64,000 nucleotides of DNA from Neoroseomonas alkaliterrae (GCF_014199195.1 NZ_JACIJE010000006.1:1-64000), one strand, 5' to 3'; positions 27,203 to 36,366 are shown, counted from the stretch's first letter. The notes: generated by a model not told the origin, from the sequence alone. Numbers and translations are program-made.

Positions 27203-28816
27203 TCACTCGCCCTTGAGCGCGCGGCGGAGCTCGAACTTCTGGATCTTGCCCGTCGCGGTCTTGGGCAGCGGGCCGAAGGTGACATGCCGCGGCGCCTTGA
27301 AATGCGCGAGGTTGGCGCGGCAATGGGCGATGATGTCCGCTTCGGTCGCGCGCGCGCCGGGCTTGAGCGTGACGAAGGCGTGCGGCACCTCGCCCCATTT
27401 CGGGTCGGGGTGGGCGACGACGGCGGCTTCCATCACATCGGGGTGCTTGTAGAGGGCTTCCTCGACTTCCAGGCTGCTGATGTTCTCGCCGCCGGAGATC
27501 ACGATATCCTTCGCGCGGTCCTTCACCTCGATGTAGCCGTCGGGGTGAAGCACGCCGAGGTCGCCCGTGCGGAACCAGCCATCCACGAAGGCGGCGGCAT
27601 TGGCCTTGGGGTTGCGGAGATAGCCCTTCATCACCGTGTTGCCGCGCAGCGCGATCTCGCCGAGCGTCGCGCCATCCGCGGGCACGCGCGCGCCGGTCTG
27701 CTGGTCGAGCACGGTGGCGTCCTCCAGCGTCGGCAGGGGCACGCCCTGGCGGGCCATGAAGGCGGCCTTCTCGGGCAGGGGGAGGTGCGCCAGTTCCGGC
27801 TGCCAGGCGCAGAGCAGCGACGGCCCGTAGCATTCCGTCAGGCCGTAGAGATGCGTGACGTCGAAGCCCATGCGCTCCATCGCCGCGATGACGGGGGAGG
27901 GCGGCGCGGCGCCGCCGGTGGCGATGGCCACGCGGTGCGGGAAGGCGCGGCGCTGCTCCTCCGGCGCGTGGATCAGCATGGTCAGCACCACCGGCGCGGC
28001 GCAGAGATGCGTGACGCCGTGCTCCGCAATCAACGCGAAGATGCGCGCAGGGTCGATGCGGCGCAGGCAGACATGCGTGCCGCCCTGCAACGTGACCGCC
28101 CAGGTGTAGGTCCAGCCATTGCAGTGGAACATCGGCAGCGTCCAGAGATAGACGCTGCGCGGCGAAAGCCCGAAGGCCAGCGCATTGCCGCAGGCGTTGA
28201 GGTAGGCGCCGCGATGATGCACCACCACGCCCTTCGGATCGCCGGTGGTGCCCGAGGTGTAGGAGAGCGAGATCGCCTGCCATTCGTCCGCCGGCGGTTC
28301 CGCGGGAAACGCGGCGTCGCCGGTGGCGAGGAAGTCCTCGTAGGGTGTCGCCTCGATGTCCGCGCCGCCCGGGCCGTCCGGATCGTCCACGATGACGGCG
28401 CGCGGCGGGTTCGCCATCCCGTCCAGCGCCGCGACGGCGAGCGCGGCGAATTCGCGGTCGAGGATCAGCACCTTCGCCCCCGAATGGCCGAGGATGAAGC
28501 GCACCGTCGGCGCATCGAGCCGCGTGTTGATCGGGCACAGCACCGCATGCGCCATCGGCACGGCCATGTGCGCTTCGAGCATCTCGGGCATGTTCGGCAG
28601 CAGCGCCGCCAACACGTCGCCCGGAGCGACTCCCGCGCGGCGCAGCGCAGAGGCGAGGCGCCGGCTGCGCTCGAAATACTGCGCGTAGGTAATGCGCCGC
28701 GCGCCGTGGATGATGGCCGCGCGGTCCGGCCAGATGCGCGCCGCGCGGGCGAGGAACGAGACCGGGGAAAGCGGAACGTGGTTGGCGGCCGATCTCGGCA
28801 GGTCGTCGTCCATCAT
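27203..28816 (-). CDS. AMP-binding acyl-CoA ligase
   Basis: 537 aa, ANL superfamily. It has the phosphate loop SYTSGTTGDPKGVVVHH, the YGLTECYGP motif, the hinge GWFRTGDLG and the catalytic Lys region LPKTATGKIQK. MFHCNGWTYTW and the N terminus LPRSAANHVPLSPVSFLARA match the medium-chain/DmdB-like acyl-CoA synthetase group. Last gene of the SDR-ACAD-APH-DUF6285-ligase operon. A paralogue is at 45270. The acid activated is unknown. Confidence 0.92.
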   Translation of the reverse strand: MMDDDLPRSAANHVPLSPVSFLARAARIWPDRAAIIHGARRITYAQYFERSRRLASALRRAGVAPGDVLAALLPNMPEMLEAHMAVPMAHAVLCPINTRLDAPTVRFILGHSGAKVLILDREFAALAVAALDGMANPPRAVIVDDPDGPGGADIEATPYEDFLATGDAAFPAEPPADEWQAISLSYTSGTTGDPKGVVVHHRGAYLNACGNALAFGLSPRSVYLWTLPMFHCNGWTYTWAVTLQGGTHVCLRRIDPARIFALIAEHGVTHLCAAPVVLTMLIHAPEEQRRAFPHRVAIATGGAAPPSPVIAAMERMGFDVTHLYGLTECYGPSLLCAWQPELAHLPLPEKAAFMARQGVPLPTLEDATVLDQQTGARVPADGATLGEIALRGNTVMKGYLRNPKANAAAFVDGWFRTGDLGVLHPDGYIEVKDRAKDIVISGGENISSLEVEEALYKHPDVMEAAVVAHPDPKWGEVPHAFVTLKPGARATEADIIAHCRANLAHFKAPRHVTFGPLPKTATGKIQKFELRRALKGE

Positions 28817-28820
28817 CGTC

Positions 28821-29165
28821 TCATCCCTTGCCCAGCGCCTTGGGCGCGCTGACGGCGCAGCGCGCCCGCGTGAGTTCGTCCAGCAGCGCGGCGGCTTCCT
28901 TGTGCCCCGGCGTGCCGGGGTCGAAGCGGCCCTCGCGGATGGCGGCGGCGAAGGCGCGCGGGTCGCCGGCGAGTGCGGCCATGCGGGCCAGCATCGCGGG
29001 TTCCCAATCGTCCTGCGTCGCCTCGCGCGCCGCGATCGCCATGGCGTTCGCCACCATGCGCGCGGCGAAGGCCGTCTCCGCCGGCAGGGCGGGCAGGAGG
29101 TCGTTCAGCAGCACCTCGCGCGCGATGGCGAGCAGGTCCGGCGCGAGCGGCTCCTCACGCAGCAT
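28821..29165 (-). CDS. DUF6285 domain protein
   Basis: 114 aa, all-helical. The LAIAREVLLNDLLPALPAET start and ARMVANAMAIAAREA segment match a small family normally encoded beside an APH-like kinase and acyl-CoA dehydrogenase. The function is unknown; a helper subunit for the kinase is likely from context. It overlaps the kinase gene by 11 bp and ends 4 bp before the ligase start. Confidence 0.75.
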   Translation of the reverse strand: MLREEPLAPDLLAIAREVLLNDLLPALPAETAFAARMVANAMAIAAREATQDDWEPAMLARMAALAGDPRAFAAAIREGRFDPGTPGHKEAAALLDELTRARCAVSAPKALGKG

Positions 29166-30141
29166 CGCGGGCTTCCACCATGCGCAGGATCTCCCATTCC
29201 AGGCCCGGGACCAGGTGGCCGGTCAGCGCCAGTTCGAGGTTGCGCTCCACGCCCGAGATGTGGCGTTCCGCCTGGTCCACCGCGATCGACGCCCAGCGGA
29301 CATGCGCGGCGAGCTCCCACCAGCGCACGCGGGCGTCGTCCACCGCGCCGTAGCCTGCATAGAGCGCCGCGCGCGGGCCGATGCCGCCGGCCTCCTGCGC
29401 GTCGTTGCCGAAGCGCCAGCACTTCGCGCAGAGCCAGCCGAGATCGGCATGCGGGTCCGACCAGACCGAGAACTCCCAGTCCAGCACGGCGGTCACGCCG
29501 CGCTCGTCCAGCATGATGTTGCCGGTGCGGAAGTCGTTGTGAACCAGCACCGCCGGAACGGGCGGCGGGGCGGTGCGTTCCAGGTGCCGCAGCCCCCATT
29601 CCAGCACCGGGCGCGGGATGCGCTGGCGATCGAGCGCGGCGCGCTGTTCCGCGACGAAGGTGCGGCAGGGATCGGCTGGCGGCGTGCCGAGAAAGGCGAG
29701 GTCCGCGCGCGGCGGCGTGATGGCGTGGATGCGCGCGAGTTCCCGCCCCAGCGCCCGCACGCAGGCCTCGCGCCCGCCGCCCAGCGTCTCGCTCCTCACC
29801 ACGCGATGCGCCGCCGCCGTGCCGGTCACGCGCCGCATGACGAAGAAGGGCGCGCCGGTCACGGCGGCGTCCTCGCAGAGGAACAGCGGCTCCGGCACGG
29901 TCACGCCGGCGGCGAAGGCGGCGCGCAGCAGCGCGAATTCCTCCGCCCGGCCATGACTGACCGCGAGCGTGGCGGCATTGTCCGTCCGCAGCACCCAGGA
30001 CCGGCCGCCGGAGACATCCAGCGTCCAGTTCTGCTGGATGGCGCCGCCCGAGAGCAGCGTCATCCCCTCGATGGCGAGCGCCGGATCGCCGCTCGCGGCG
30101 CGCAGCCAGCCGGTCAGGCGGGCGCGGCGCGCCTCATCCAC
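29155..30141 (-). CDS. APH-like phosphotransferase (ACAD10/11-type kinase) (GTG start)
   Basis: 328 aa from GTG at 30141. Kinase fold with the nucleotide loop LSGGAIQQNWTLDV, the catalytic loop VLVHNDFRTGNIMLD (HxDxxxxN) and the metal site AVLDWEFSVWSDPHADLGW (DxE/D). This group matches the kinase half of mammalian ACAD10/ACAD11 and bacterial LvaA, which phosphorylate 4-hydroxyacyl-CoAs, rather than antibiotic kinases. The neighbouring acyl-CoA dehydrogenase supports that. The start overlaps that gene by 8 bp. Confidence 0.85.
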   Translation of the reverse strand: MDEARRARLTGWLRAASGDPALAIEGMTLLSGGAIQQNWTLDVSGGRSWVLRTDNAATLAVSHGRAEEFALLRAAFAAGVTVPEPLFLCEDAAVTGAPFFVMRRVTGTAAAHRVVRSETLGGGREACVRALGRELARIHAITPPRADLAFLGTPPADPCRTFVAEQRAALDRQRIPRPVLEWGLRHLERTAPPPVPAVLVHNDFRTGNIMLDERGVTAVLDWEFSVWSDPHADLGWLCAKCWRFGNDAQEAGGIGPRAALYAGYGAVDDARVRWWELAAHVRWASIAVDQAERHISGVERNLELALTGHLVPGLEWEILRMVEARDAA

Positions 30142-31345
30142 GGCCCGCCTCGCCCCAGCGGAAGAAGCCGTCGCCCTCGGCGCGCAGCAGGTTGGCGAGC
30201 ACCATGCGGTGCACCTCGGAGGCGCCATCCACCAGCCGCGCCTGGCGGGCATAGCGGTAGATCCACTCGATGACCGTATCCTTCGAATAGCCCCGTGCGC
30301 CGAGGAGCTGCAGTGCGGTGTCCACCGATTTCTGCAGCGCGTCGGCCACGACGATCTTGGCCATCGAGACCTCCTTGCGCGCGAAGGAGCCCTGGTCGAG
30401 CGCCCAGGCCGCGCGCATGGTCAGCATGCGGCCGATCTCGATCTCCATCGCCGCCTGGCCGATCAGGCCCTGCACGCTCTCGCGGTCGATCAGTTTCATG
30501 CCGAAGGAATCGCGCTGCTTGATGCGTTCCATCGCGATCTCGAGGCAGCGGCGCGCGAGCCCGGTCCAGCGCATGCAGTGCGTCAGCCGCGCGACGCCGA
30601 GGCGCATCTGCGTCACCTTCAGCCCGTCGCCGATGTTCAGCAGGCGCTGGCCGTCGGGGATCTCCAGCCCGTTGAATTCGAGTTCGCAATGCCCGCCATG
30701 CTCCTCCGGCCCCATGATCGGGATGCGACGGACGATCCTCCAGCCCGGCGTGTCGGACTTGAAGAGGAAGGCGGACAGGCCCTTGCGCTCGTCGTCCGAG
30801 GTGCGGGCAATGATGATGAAGATCCGCGCATTGCCCGCGCCGGTGATGAACCACTTGCGGCCGGTGATGCGCCAGCGGTCGTTGCCCATGCGCTCGGCGC
30901 GCGTGTAGGTCAGGTTGGGGTCGGAGCCGCAGCCGTCGGGCTCGGTCATGGCGAAGGCGGACTGCGCCTCGCCGCGCACGATGGGCAGCAGCCATTCCTC
31001 CTTCATCGCATCCGGCAGCACGCGGTCGAGGATCATCATGTTTCCGTCGTCGGGTGCCGCGGAGTTGAACACCACGGGGCCGAAGATGGAGCGGTTCATC
31101 TCCTCGTAGCAGGCGGCCATGCCGATGCGCGGCAGGCCCTGGCCGCCGACCGATTTCGGCATCTGCAGGGCCCACAGGCCTTCGGCCTTGGCCTGCCGGC
31201 GCATCTCCGCGAGCACGTGCGGCGCGATGTTCTCGTGCTCGTCGTAGTTGGCGCGGTCGGCTTCGAGCGGGATCAGCCACTCCTCCACGAACCGGCGGAT
31301 GCGGATGCGGTAGTCCTCGATCTCGGGGGGGAGCACGAAGTCCAT
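30134..31345 (-). CDS. Acyl-CoA dehydrogenase, ACAD10/11-like
   Basis: 403 aa from the ATG at 31345. The FAD-binding segments AQSAFAMTEPDGCGSDPNLT and KWFITGAGNARIFIII are standard. Near the C terminus, RLVDGASEVHR has Asp where MCAD has the catalytic Glu, as in ACAD11-type enzymes. Together with the adjacent kinase it suggests removal of a 4-hydroxyl via a phospho-intermediate, with the two activities encoded separately. It starts 11 bp after the upstream SDR gene. Confidence 0.9.
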   Translation of the reverse strand: MDFVLPPEIEDYRIRIRRFVEEWLIPLEADRANYDEHENIAPHVLAEMRRQAKAEGLWALQMPKSVGGQGLPRIGMAACYEEMNRSIFGPVVFNSAAPDDGNMMILDRVLPDAMKEEWLLPIVRGEAQSAFAMTEPDGCGSDPNLTYTRAERMGNDRWRITGRKWFITGAGNARIFIIIARTSDDERKGLSAFLFKSDTPGWRIVRRIPIMGPEEHGGHCELEFNGLEIPDGQRLLNIGDGLKVTQMRLGVARLTHCMRWTGLARRCLEIAMERIKQRDSFGMKLIDRESVQGLIGQAAMEIEIGRMLTMRAAWALDQGSFARKEVSMAKIVVADALQKSVDTALQLLGARGYSKDTVIEWIYRYARQARLVDGASEVHRMVLANLLRAEGDGFFRWGEAGRG

Positions 31346-31356
31346 GGCGCGTCGTC

Positions 31357-32136
31357 CTAGAGCGGGTTGACCGAATGGCCGCCATCCACCGTGACCGTCG
31401 CCCCGGTCATGTGGGCGCCGGCGTCGGAGGCAAGCAGCAGCAGCGCGCCCGTCAGGTCCGCGGGCGAGCCGAGCCGCCGCTGCGGGATGCGCCGGATCAT
31501 CGCCTGGCCGGCCTCGGAGGCGAAGTAGTCGCGGTTGAGGTCGGTCGCGACATAGCCGGGCGCGATGGCGTTCACCCGGATGGAGAAGCGCGCGAGCTCC
31601 ACGGCCATCTGCCGTGTCAGGTGCAGCAGCCCGGCCTTCGCCGCGGTGTAGCCCGCAACGCCGGGGATGATGCGTTCGCCCAGCACCGAGGCGATGTTGA
31701 TGACGGAACCCGGCTGCTTGGCCGCGGCGAGGCGCCGCGCCGCCTGCTGCCCGACGAGGAAGCAGCCGCGCAGGTTCACGGCCATCACGCCGTCCCAGTC
31801 CTCCGCGCCCTGCTGCAGGAAGGGCTTGGTCACGGCGATGCCCGCATTGTTCACGAGGATATCGCAGGGACCGCCGAGCGCGGCCTCGGCGGCATCGAAG
31901 GCCGCGGCGATGGAGGATGGGTCCGTCACGTCCAGCGGCACCGCCGCGGCCCCGGCGCCGAGTTCGGCGGCGAGCGCCGCGGTCGCCTCCCGGCGCCGTG
32001 CGGCCAGCACCACCTGCGCGCCCGCGCCATGAAGGACGCGCGCGAAATGCGCGCCCAGAACGCCCGAGGCGCCGGTCACGAAGGCGCGCCGCCCCTTCAG
32101 CGTGAACAGCCCGGCGATGTCCAACGGCGTCTCCAT
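31357..32136 (-). CDS. SDR-family oxidoreductase
   Basis: 259 aa from the ATG at 32136. Rossmann motif TGASGVLGAHFA (TGxxxGxG), NNAG at about residue 95, and the active-site Ser, Tyr-x3-Lys in INIASV and GYTAAKAG. The C terminus ends with GGHSVNPL, like 3-oxoacyl-ACP reductase-type SDRs. First gene of the acyl-CoA catabolic operon; it diverges from another SDR 83 bp away. Substrate unknown, probably a hydroxyacyl or ketoacyl intermediate. Confidence 0.87.
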   Translation of the reverse strand: METPLDIAGLFTLKGRRAFVTGASGVLGAHFARVLHGAGAQVVLAARRREATAALAAELGAGAAAVPLDVTDPSSIAAAFDAAEAALGGPCDILVNNAGIAVTKPFLQQGAEDWDGVMAVNLRGCFLVGQQAARRLAAAKQPGSVINIASVLGERIIPGVAGYTAAKAGLLHLTRQMAVELARFSIRVNAIAPGYVATDLNRDYFASEAGQAMIRRIPQRRLGSPADLTGALLLLASDAGAHMTGATVTVDGGHSVNPL

Positions 32137-32219
32137 CCCATGCCTTCCGGGCAGGGGTGCCACCCGTTGCGCCGCCCGGCAAGCCCCGCGAGGATGCCCC
32201 GACCGCAGGGAGACCGCGC

Positions 32220-32963
32220 ATGACCGCGAAGGCCGTTCTGGTGACCGGCGCGCAGCAGGGGATCGGCGCCGCGGCCGCGCGCGCGCTGGCGGCGGCGGGC
32301 CACGACGTGGCGGTCAACTGGCTCGACGACCGGGCGGCGGCCGAGGCCGTCGCGGCCGATGTCCGCGCCGCCGGGCGCCGCGCCGTGCTGGTGCAGGGCA
32401 GCGTCGGCACCGCCACGGAATGCGCCGCCATCGTGCAGGCGGCCCTCGATGGCCTCGGCCGCATCGACGTGCTGGTGAACAATGCCGGCATCTTCCCGCG
32501 CGTGCCCTTCCTCGAGATGACCGAGGCGGAATGGGACCGCGTGCTGGACGTGAACCTGAAGGGCAGCGCCTTCTGCGCCCAGGCGGCCGCGCGGCACATG
32601 GTCGCCGCGGGGCGGCGGGGCGTGATCCTGAACCTCTCCTCCTCCGCCGTGCGCGGCGTGCCGCTCGGCGTGCATTATGCCGCGACCAAGGCCGGGGTGA
32701 TCGGCCTCACGCGCTCGATGGCGCTGGCGCTCGCGCCGCACGGCATCCGCGTCAATGCGGTGGCGCCGGGCCTGACCGACACGGCGCAGCCGCGGCACGG
32801 CAACACGGAGGACGAACTCGCGACCATGGCCAAGGCGCTGCCGCTCGGCCGCATGGGGCGGCCGGAGGAGATTGCGGGCCTGCTGGTGTGGCTGGCCTCG
32901 GATGCGGCCGAATGGATAACCGGTCAAGTCTACCATATGAACGGCGGCGGCTACATGGCCTAG
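32220..32963 (+). CDS. SDR-family oxidoreductase
   Basis: 247 aa from the ATG at 32220, with GCAGGGAG upstream. TGAQQGIGAAAA is the cofactor motif; NNAG, LNLSSSA and the YAATKAGV catalytic Tyr-x3-Lys follow. WITGQVYHMNGGG closes the protein. It resembles 3-ketoacyl reductase or sugar/polyol dehydrogenases. It is divergent from the SDR at 31357 and followed by a cytochrome gene after about 60 bp. Confidence 0.87.
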   Translation: MTAKAVLVTGAQQGIGAAAARALAAAGHDVAVNWLDDRAAAEAVAADVRAAGRRAVLVQGSVGTATECAAIVQAALDGLGRIDVLVNNAGIFPRVPFLEMTEAEWDRVLDVNLKGSAFCAQAAARHMVAAGRRGVILNLSSSAVRGVPLGVHYAATKAGVIGLTRSMALALAPHGIRVNAVAPGLTDTAQPRHGNTEDELATMAKALPLGRMGRPEEIAGLLVWLASDAAEWITGQVYHMNGGGYMA

Positions 32964-33022
32964 GACATGGCCTGCCAGCGCCGCGAGACCCATCCTGCCT
33001 GCGACCGATGACGGAGACATCC

Positions 33023-33340
33023 ATGCGCCTGCCCGCCGCCCTGGCCATCCTGGCCGCAACCGCCCTGCCGGCCGCAGCCCAGACCGAGCCGGGCGACCCG
33101 CTCGCCGGGCGGCGGCTTGCCGAGACGTGGTGCGCGAACTGCCACCAGCTCGCCCCGGGCATGCGGGGGCCGGCCAGCGACGCCGCCGCGCCGCTGCAGG
33201 CGATCGCGCAGATGCCTTCGACGACCTCGATGTCGCTCAGGGTCTTCCTGCAGACGCCGCATGCGAACATGCCGGACTACCGCCTGACGCGGGAGCAGCT
33301 CGACGACGTGGTGGCCTACATCCTCTCGCTGCGGCGCTGA
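33023..33340 (+). CDS. Periplasmic class I cytochrome c
   Basis: 105 aa from the ATG at 33023; an in-frame ATG at 33008 adds 5 residues. Signal peptide MRLPAALAILAATALPAAAQ. Haem motif CANCH (WCANCHQLAPG), and a likely axial Met in NMPDYRLTREQ, close to the C-terminal helix LDDVVAYILSLRR. A single-haem electron carrier. Partner enzyme unknown; it stands between an SDR and a 2-hydroxyacid dehydrogenase gene. Confidence 0.88.
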   Translation: MRLPAALAILAATALPAAAQTEPGDPLAGRRLAETWCANCHQLAPGMRGPASDAAAPLQAIAQMPSTTSMSLRVFLQTPHANMPDYRLTREQLDDVVAYILSLRR

Positions 33341-33404
33341 GCGCATCTGGCGCCTGCCCCGAAGCCGCGCTACGCAGGCCGCGGTCCTGAGGGGGAAACG
33401 CCAC

Positions 33405-34469
33405 GTGTCAGCCGCCGACCGCTTCCGCATCGCCTATCTCATCCGCGTGCCGCACCAGTCCTTCCTCGACACCGCGGCGCAGGACCCACGGCTCGAGATC
33501 GTGCGGATGACGCTCGACGACGGCGAGGAAGCCGCGCTCAAGCTGCTCGAGACCTGCCAGGGCTACTACGTGAAGGCCTCGCGCGACGAGCTGCCGAAGG
33601 CGTTCCATGTGAACGATGCGCTGCTCGCGCGCCTGCCGAACCTGCTGATGGCGGCCTCCCAGGGTGCCGGCTACGACACCATCGACCCCGCCGCCTGCAC
33701 CCGCGCGGGCGTGCTGCTGGTCAACCAGGCCGGCGGCAATGCGGAAGCCGTGGCCGAGCATGCCGTCGGCATGATGCTCGCGCTGCTGAAACGCTTCCCG
33801 GAATGCCACGCGGCGATGCGCGAGGGGCGGGCGCAGCGGCGCGAGGAATTCATGGGCCGCAACCTCTACGGCAAGACGGTCGGACTGGTGGGGATCGGCA
33901 ATGTCGGCACCCGCACGGCGGCCATCCTCAACGCCGCCTTCCACTGCCGCGTGCTCGCCTACGACCCCTATGTGGACGCGGCGACGGTGGCCGACCGCGG
34001 GGCGGAGAAGGTGGACGACCTGCGCGCGATGCTCGGCCAGTGCGATGTCGTCTCGCTGCACTGCCCGCTGACGCCGGAAAGCCGCGCCATGATGGCGGCC
34101 GACGCCTTCGCGGCGATGAAGCCCGGCTCGGTGCTCGTGACCACCGCGCGGGGCTCCATCCATGACGAGGCGGCGCTGCTCGCCGCGCTGGAGAAGGGGC
34201 ACCTCGCCGGGGCGGGCCTCGACGTGTGGGAGCAGGAACCGCCGCCCAAGGACCATCCGCTGCTCTCCCACCCGGCCGTGATCTGCACGCAGCACACGGC
34301 GGGCGTGACGCATGAGAGCCGCGCGATGATCACCCGCATCGCCGCCGAGGCCTTCTCGGCCTTCGCCGCGGGGCGCTTCCCGCCGCGCATCATCAATCCC
34401 GAGGTCAAGGCGCGGGTGGCGGAGCGGTATCGCGCGGCCCTCGGCCGCGACATCACGGACCAGGCGTGA
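33405..34469 (+). CDS. D-2-hydroxyacid dehydrogenase (GTG start)
   Basis: 354 aa from GTG at 33405, preceded by GAGGGGGAAA. NAD-binding motif GLVGIGNVG near residue 164. The catalytic residues appear as Arg in VTTARGSIHDE, Glu in GLDVWEQEPP and His in CTQHTAGVTHES, the usual order of phosphoglycerate dehydrogenase-like enzymes. There are no ACT domains, so it is not a typical SerA. Substrate unknown, possibly a 2-hydroxyacid taken up by the MFS carrier that follows 48 bp later. Confidence 0.9.
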   Translation: MSAADRFRIAYLIRVPHQSFLDTAAQDPRLEIVRMTLDDGEEAALKLLETCQGYYVKASRDELPKAFHVNDALLARLPNLLMAASQGAGYDTIDPAACTRAGVLLVNQAGGNAEAVAEHAVGMMLALLKRFPECHAAMREGRAQRREEFMGRNLYGKTVGLVGIGNVGTRTAAILNAAFHCRVLAYDPYVDAATVADRGAEKVDDLRAMLGQCDVVSLHCPLTPESRAMMAADAFAAMKPGSVLVTTARGSIHDEAALLAALEKGHLAGAGLDVWEQEPPPKDHPLLSHPAVICTQHTAGVTHESRAMITRIAAEAFSAFAAGRFPPRIINPEVKARVAERYRAALGRDITDQA

Positions 34470-34517
34470 CCTGATCCGCCTTGGCGCGGCGGCCGCGCGG
34501 GCGGAGAATGGGCGGCG

Positions 34518-35678
34518 ATGACCGCTTCCGCCAATCGCGCGCTGACCGTCGCCGTGCTCGGCACGACCCAGACCCTCTCCTGGGGATCGTCCTACTACCT
34601 GCCCGCCATCCTCGCGACGCCGATCGCGGCCGAGTTCGGCCTCTCGCGCGCGGCGATCTTCGGCGTCTTCTCGGGGGCGCTGCTGCTGACGGCGCTGCTG
34701 GGCCCGGCGGCAGGGCGCGCCATCGATTCCCGCGGCGGGCGGGATGTTCTCGCCGTGTCGAATGCCGTCTTCGCCATCGGCCTCGTGCTGATGGGCCTCG
34801 CGCCGGGGCCGCTGGTCTTCGGGTTGGCCTGGGCGCTGATGGGCGTCGGCATGGCGATGGGGCTCTACGATGCGGCCTTCGCGACGCTCGCCGGGCTCTA
34901 CGGGAAGGATGCGCGCAGCAGCATCACCGGCATCACGCTGATCGCCGGCTTTGCCAGCACGGTCGGCTGGCCCGCGACGGCGCTGATGGAGGCCGAATGG
35001 GGCTGGCGCGGGGCCTGCTTCGGCTGGGCGGCGCTGCATCTGCTGCTCGGCCTGCCGCTGAACCGCTTCCTGATCCCGCGCGTGCCGCCGCCGGAAAAGG
35101 CCGTCGCATCCTCGGCCGCGGCGCCCGAGTCGAAGCCGCCGCGGCTGCGGGACATGGCGCTGCTCGCCTTCGTGCTGGCCACGGCGGGGTTCAGCGCCTC
35201 GGCGCTGGGGGCGCATCTGCCCGGGCTGCTGCAGGCGGCGGGCGCCACCGCGGCGGCGGCGGTGGCGGCGGGCGCGCTGCTGGGGCCGGCGCAGGTCGGC
35301 GCCCGCATCCTGGAATTCGGCTTCCTCCGCAAGGTCAGCCCGCTGGTCTCGGCGCGCATCGCGGCGTCGCTGCACCCCATCGCCGTCGCGGTGCTGCTGG
35401 CGGGCGGGGCGCCGATGGCCGCGGCCTTCGTGCTGATCCACGGCGCCGGCAACGGGATGCTGACCATCACGCGCGGGACGCTGCCGCTCGCGCTGTTCGG
35501 GCCGGTCGGCTACGGGCGGCGGCAGGGGATCATCACCGCGCCGGCGCGCGCGGCGCAGGCGCTCGCGCCCTACGGCTTCGGGCTCATGGTGGATGCGCAG
35601 GGCGCGCAGGCGCTGTGGCTGACCGCGGCGCTCGGGGCGGCGGCGGTGGCGGCGCTGTTCGTGCTGCGGGCCCGCTGA
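34518..35678 (+). CDS. MFS transporter
   Basis: 386 aa, about twelve transmembrane helices. WGSSYYLPAILATPIAAEFG then GPAAGRAIDSRGGR (the MFS loop 2-3 motif GxxxDRxGRR, variant) mark the major facilitator fold. RQGIITAPARAAQALAPYGF lies near helix 11. Similar proteins are often found beside hydroxyacid dehydrogenases. Substrate not known. It follows the dehydrogenase on the same strand and converges on the metallopeptidase gene. Confidence 0.88.
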   Translation: MTASANRALTVAVLGTTQTLSWGSSYYLPAILATPIAAEFGLSRAAIFGVFSGALLLTALLGPAAGRAIDSRGGRDVLAVSNAVFAIGLVLMGLAPGPLVFGLAWALMGVGMAMGLYDAAFATLAGLYGKDARSSITGITLIAGFASTVGWPATALMEAEWGWRGACFGWAALHLLLGLPLNRFLIPRVPPPEKAVASSAAAPESKPPRLRDMALLAFVLATAGFSASALGAHLPGLLQAAGATAAAAVAAGALLGPAQVGARILEFGFLRKVSPLVSARIAASLHPIAVAVLLAGGAPMAAAFVLIHGAGNGMLTITRGTLPLALFGPVGYGRRQGIITAPARAAQALAPYGFGLMVDAQGAQALWLTAALGAAAVAALFVLRAR

Positions 35679-35700
35679 GCGCAGCCCTGCGGCCCGCGCG

Positions 35701-36366
35701 TCAGCGCGGCAGCGTCTCGACGAAATACTCGTAGTTGTCGGCGTTCTCGGCGGCGCGCAGGGCATCCGACTTGGCGAGCACCAGCGCGCCGCGCGGGCGG
35801 TAGGCGTGATCGCGCGTATTCGCGGCGAGGTGCGAGACCTCGTGGATCAGGATGCCCCAGCGCGAATCCGACCCCTCCATGCCCGCACGGAAGAACGGCG
35901 CGCAGAGGCCCACCACCTGCTCGCGCGCCAGCGCATAGGCGAAGCGTCCGCCCGGGCAGGCCGGCGCGTCGTTGCAGCGGATCTCGAAGGTGCCGGCATC
36001 GGCGAGGCGCTCGGCGGTGAGTTCGAGCGTGATCCGCACCGCCTTGCGCGGCGCATCGCCGAACCAGCGGCGGACATGGGCGTGATCGGGCTCCTCGCCC
36101 ACCAGGCGGATCGCGTCCTGCAGGCGCGCGCGGGCCTCGGCCAGGGCGTCGTCGATCAGCGCGCGGTGCTCGGCGACGCAGGCGGGGCCGGGGATGTCGG
36201 CGGCGGTGCGCTCGGCCGGCGGCGGCTTGGCGGTCGGCAGCGGGACATCCAGCACCTGCCGGTTCGGCTCGAGCGCCGGCGGCTTGGCGGCCGGGAGGTC
36301 GGCGACGGCGGGCAGCGCCCCGAGGAGCAGCGCGGCGGGCAGCAGCCGGAAGGGCAGACGCATCAT
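35701..36366 (-). CDS. Secreted M35-like (aspzincin) metallopeptidase
   Basis: 221 aa from the ATG at 36366; the ATG at 36363 is equivalent. Signal peptide (FRLLPAALLLGALPAVA), a Pro-rich linker (about residues 25-55), then a C-terminal catalytic part. H175-E176-x-x-H179 is in GILIHEVSHLAA and a third ligand D186 is in NTRDHAY, the aspzincin pattern. ENADNYEYFVETLP near the end matches the lysine-specific metallo-endopeptidase group. It is 46 bp after the crp-like gene on the same strand and may share its transcript. Its target is unknown. Confidence 0.78.
   Translation of the reverse strand: MMRLPFRLLPAALLLGALPAVADLPAAKPPALEPNRQVLDVPLPTAKPPPAERTAADIPGPACVAEHRALIDDALAEARARLQDAIRLVGEEPDHAHVRRWFGDAPRKAVRITLELTAERLADAGTFEIRCNDAPACPGGRFAYALAREQVVGLCAPFFRAGMEGSDSRWGILIHEVSHLAANTRDHAYRPRGALVLAKSDALRAAENADNYEYFVETLPR

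Noticed and set aside
27284-28852. Long plus-strand frame opposite the first acyl-CoA ligase
   Set aside because: No motifs, and the ligase on the minus strand carries the complete ANL motif set.
33023-33340. Cytochrome considered as a missing SoxX
   Set aside because: Its haem region and Met-ligand surroundings are those of a class I cytochrome c, not the SoxX pattern, and it is 14 kb from the sox cluster.
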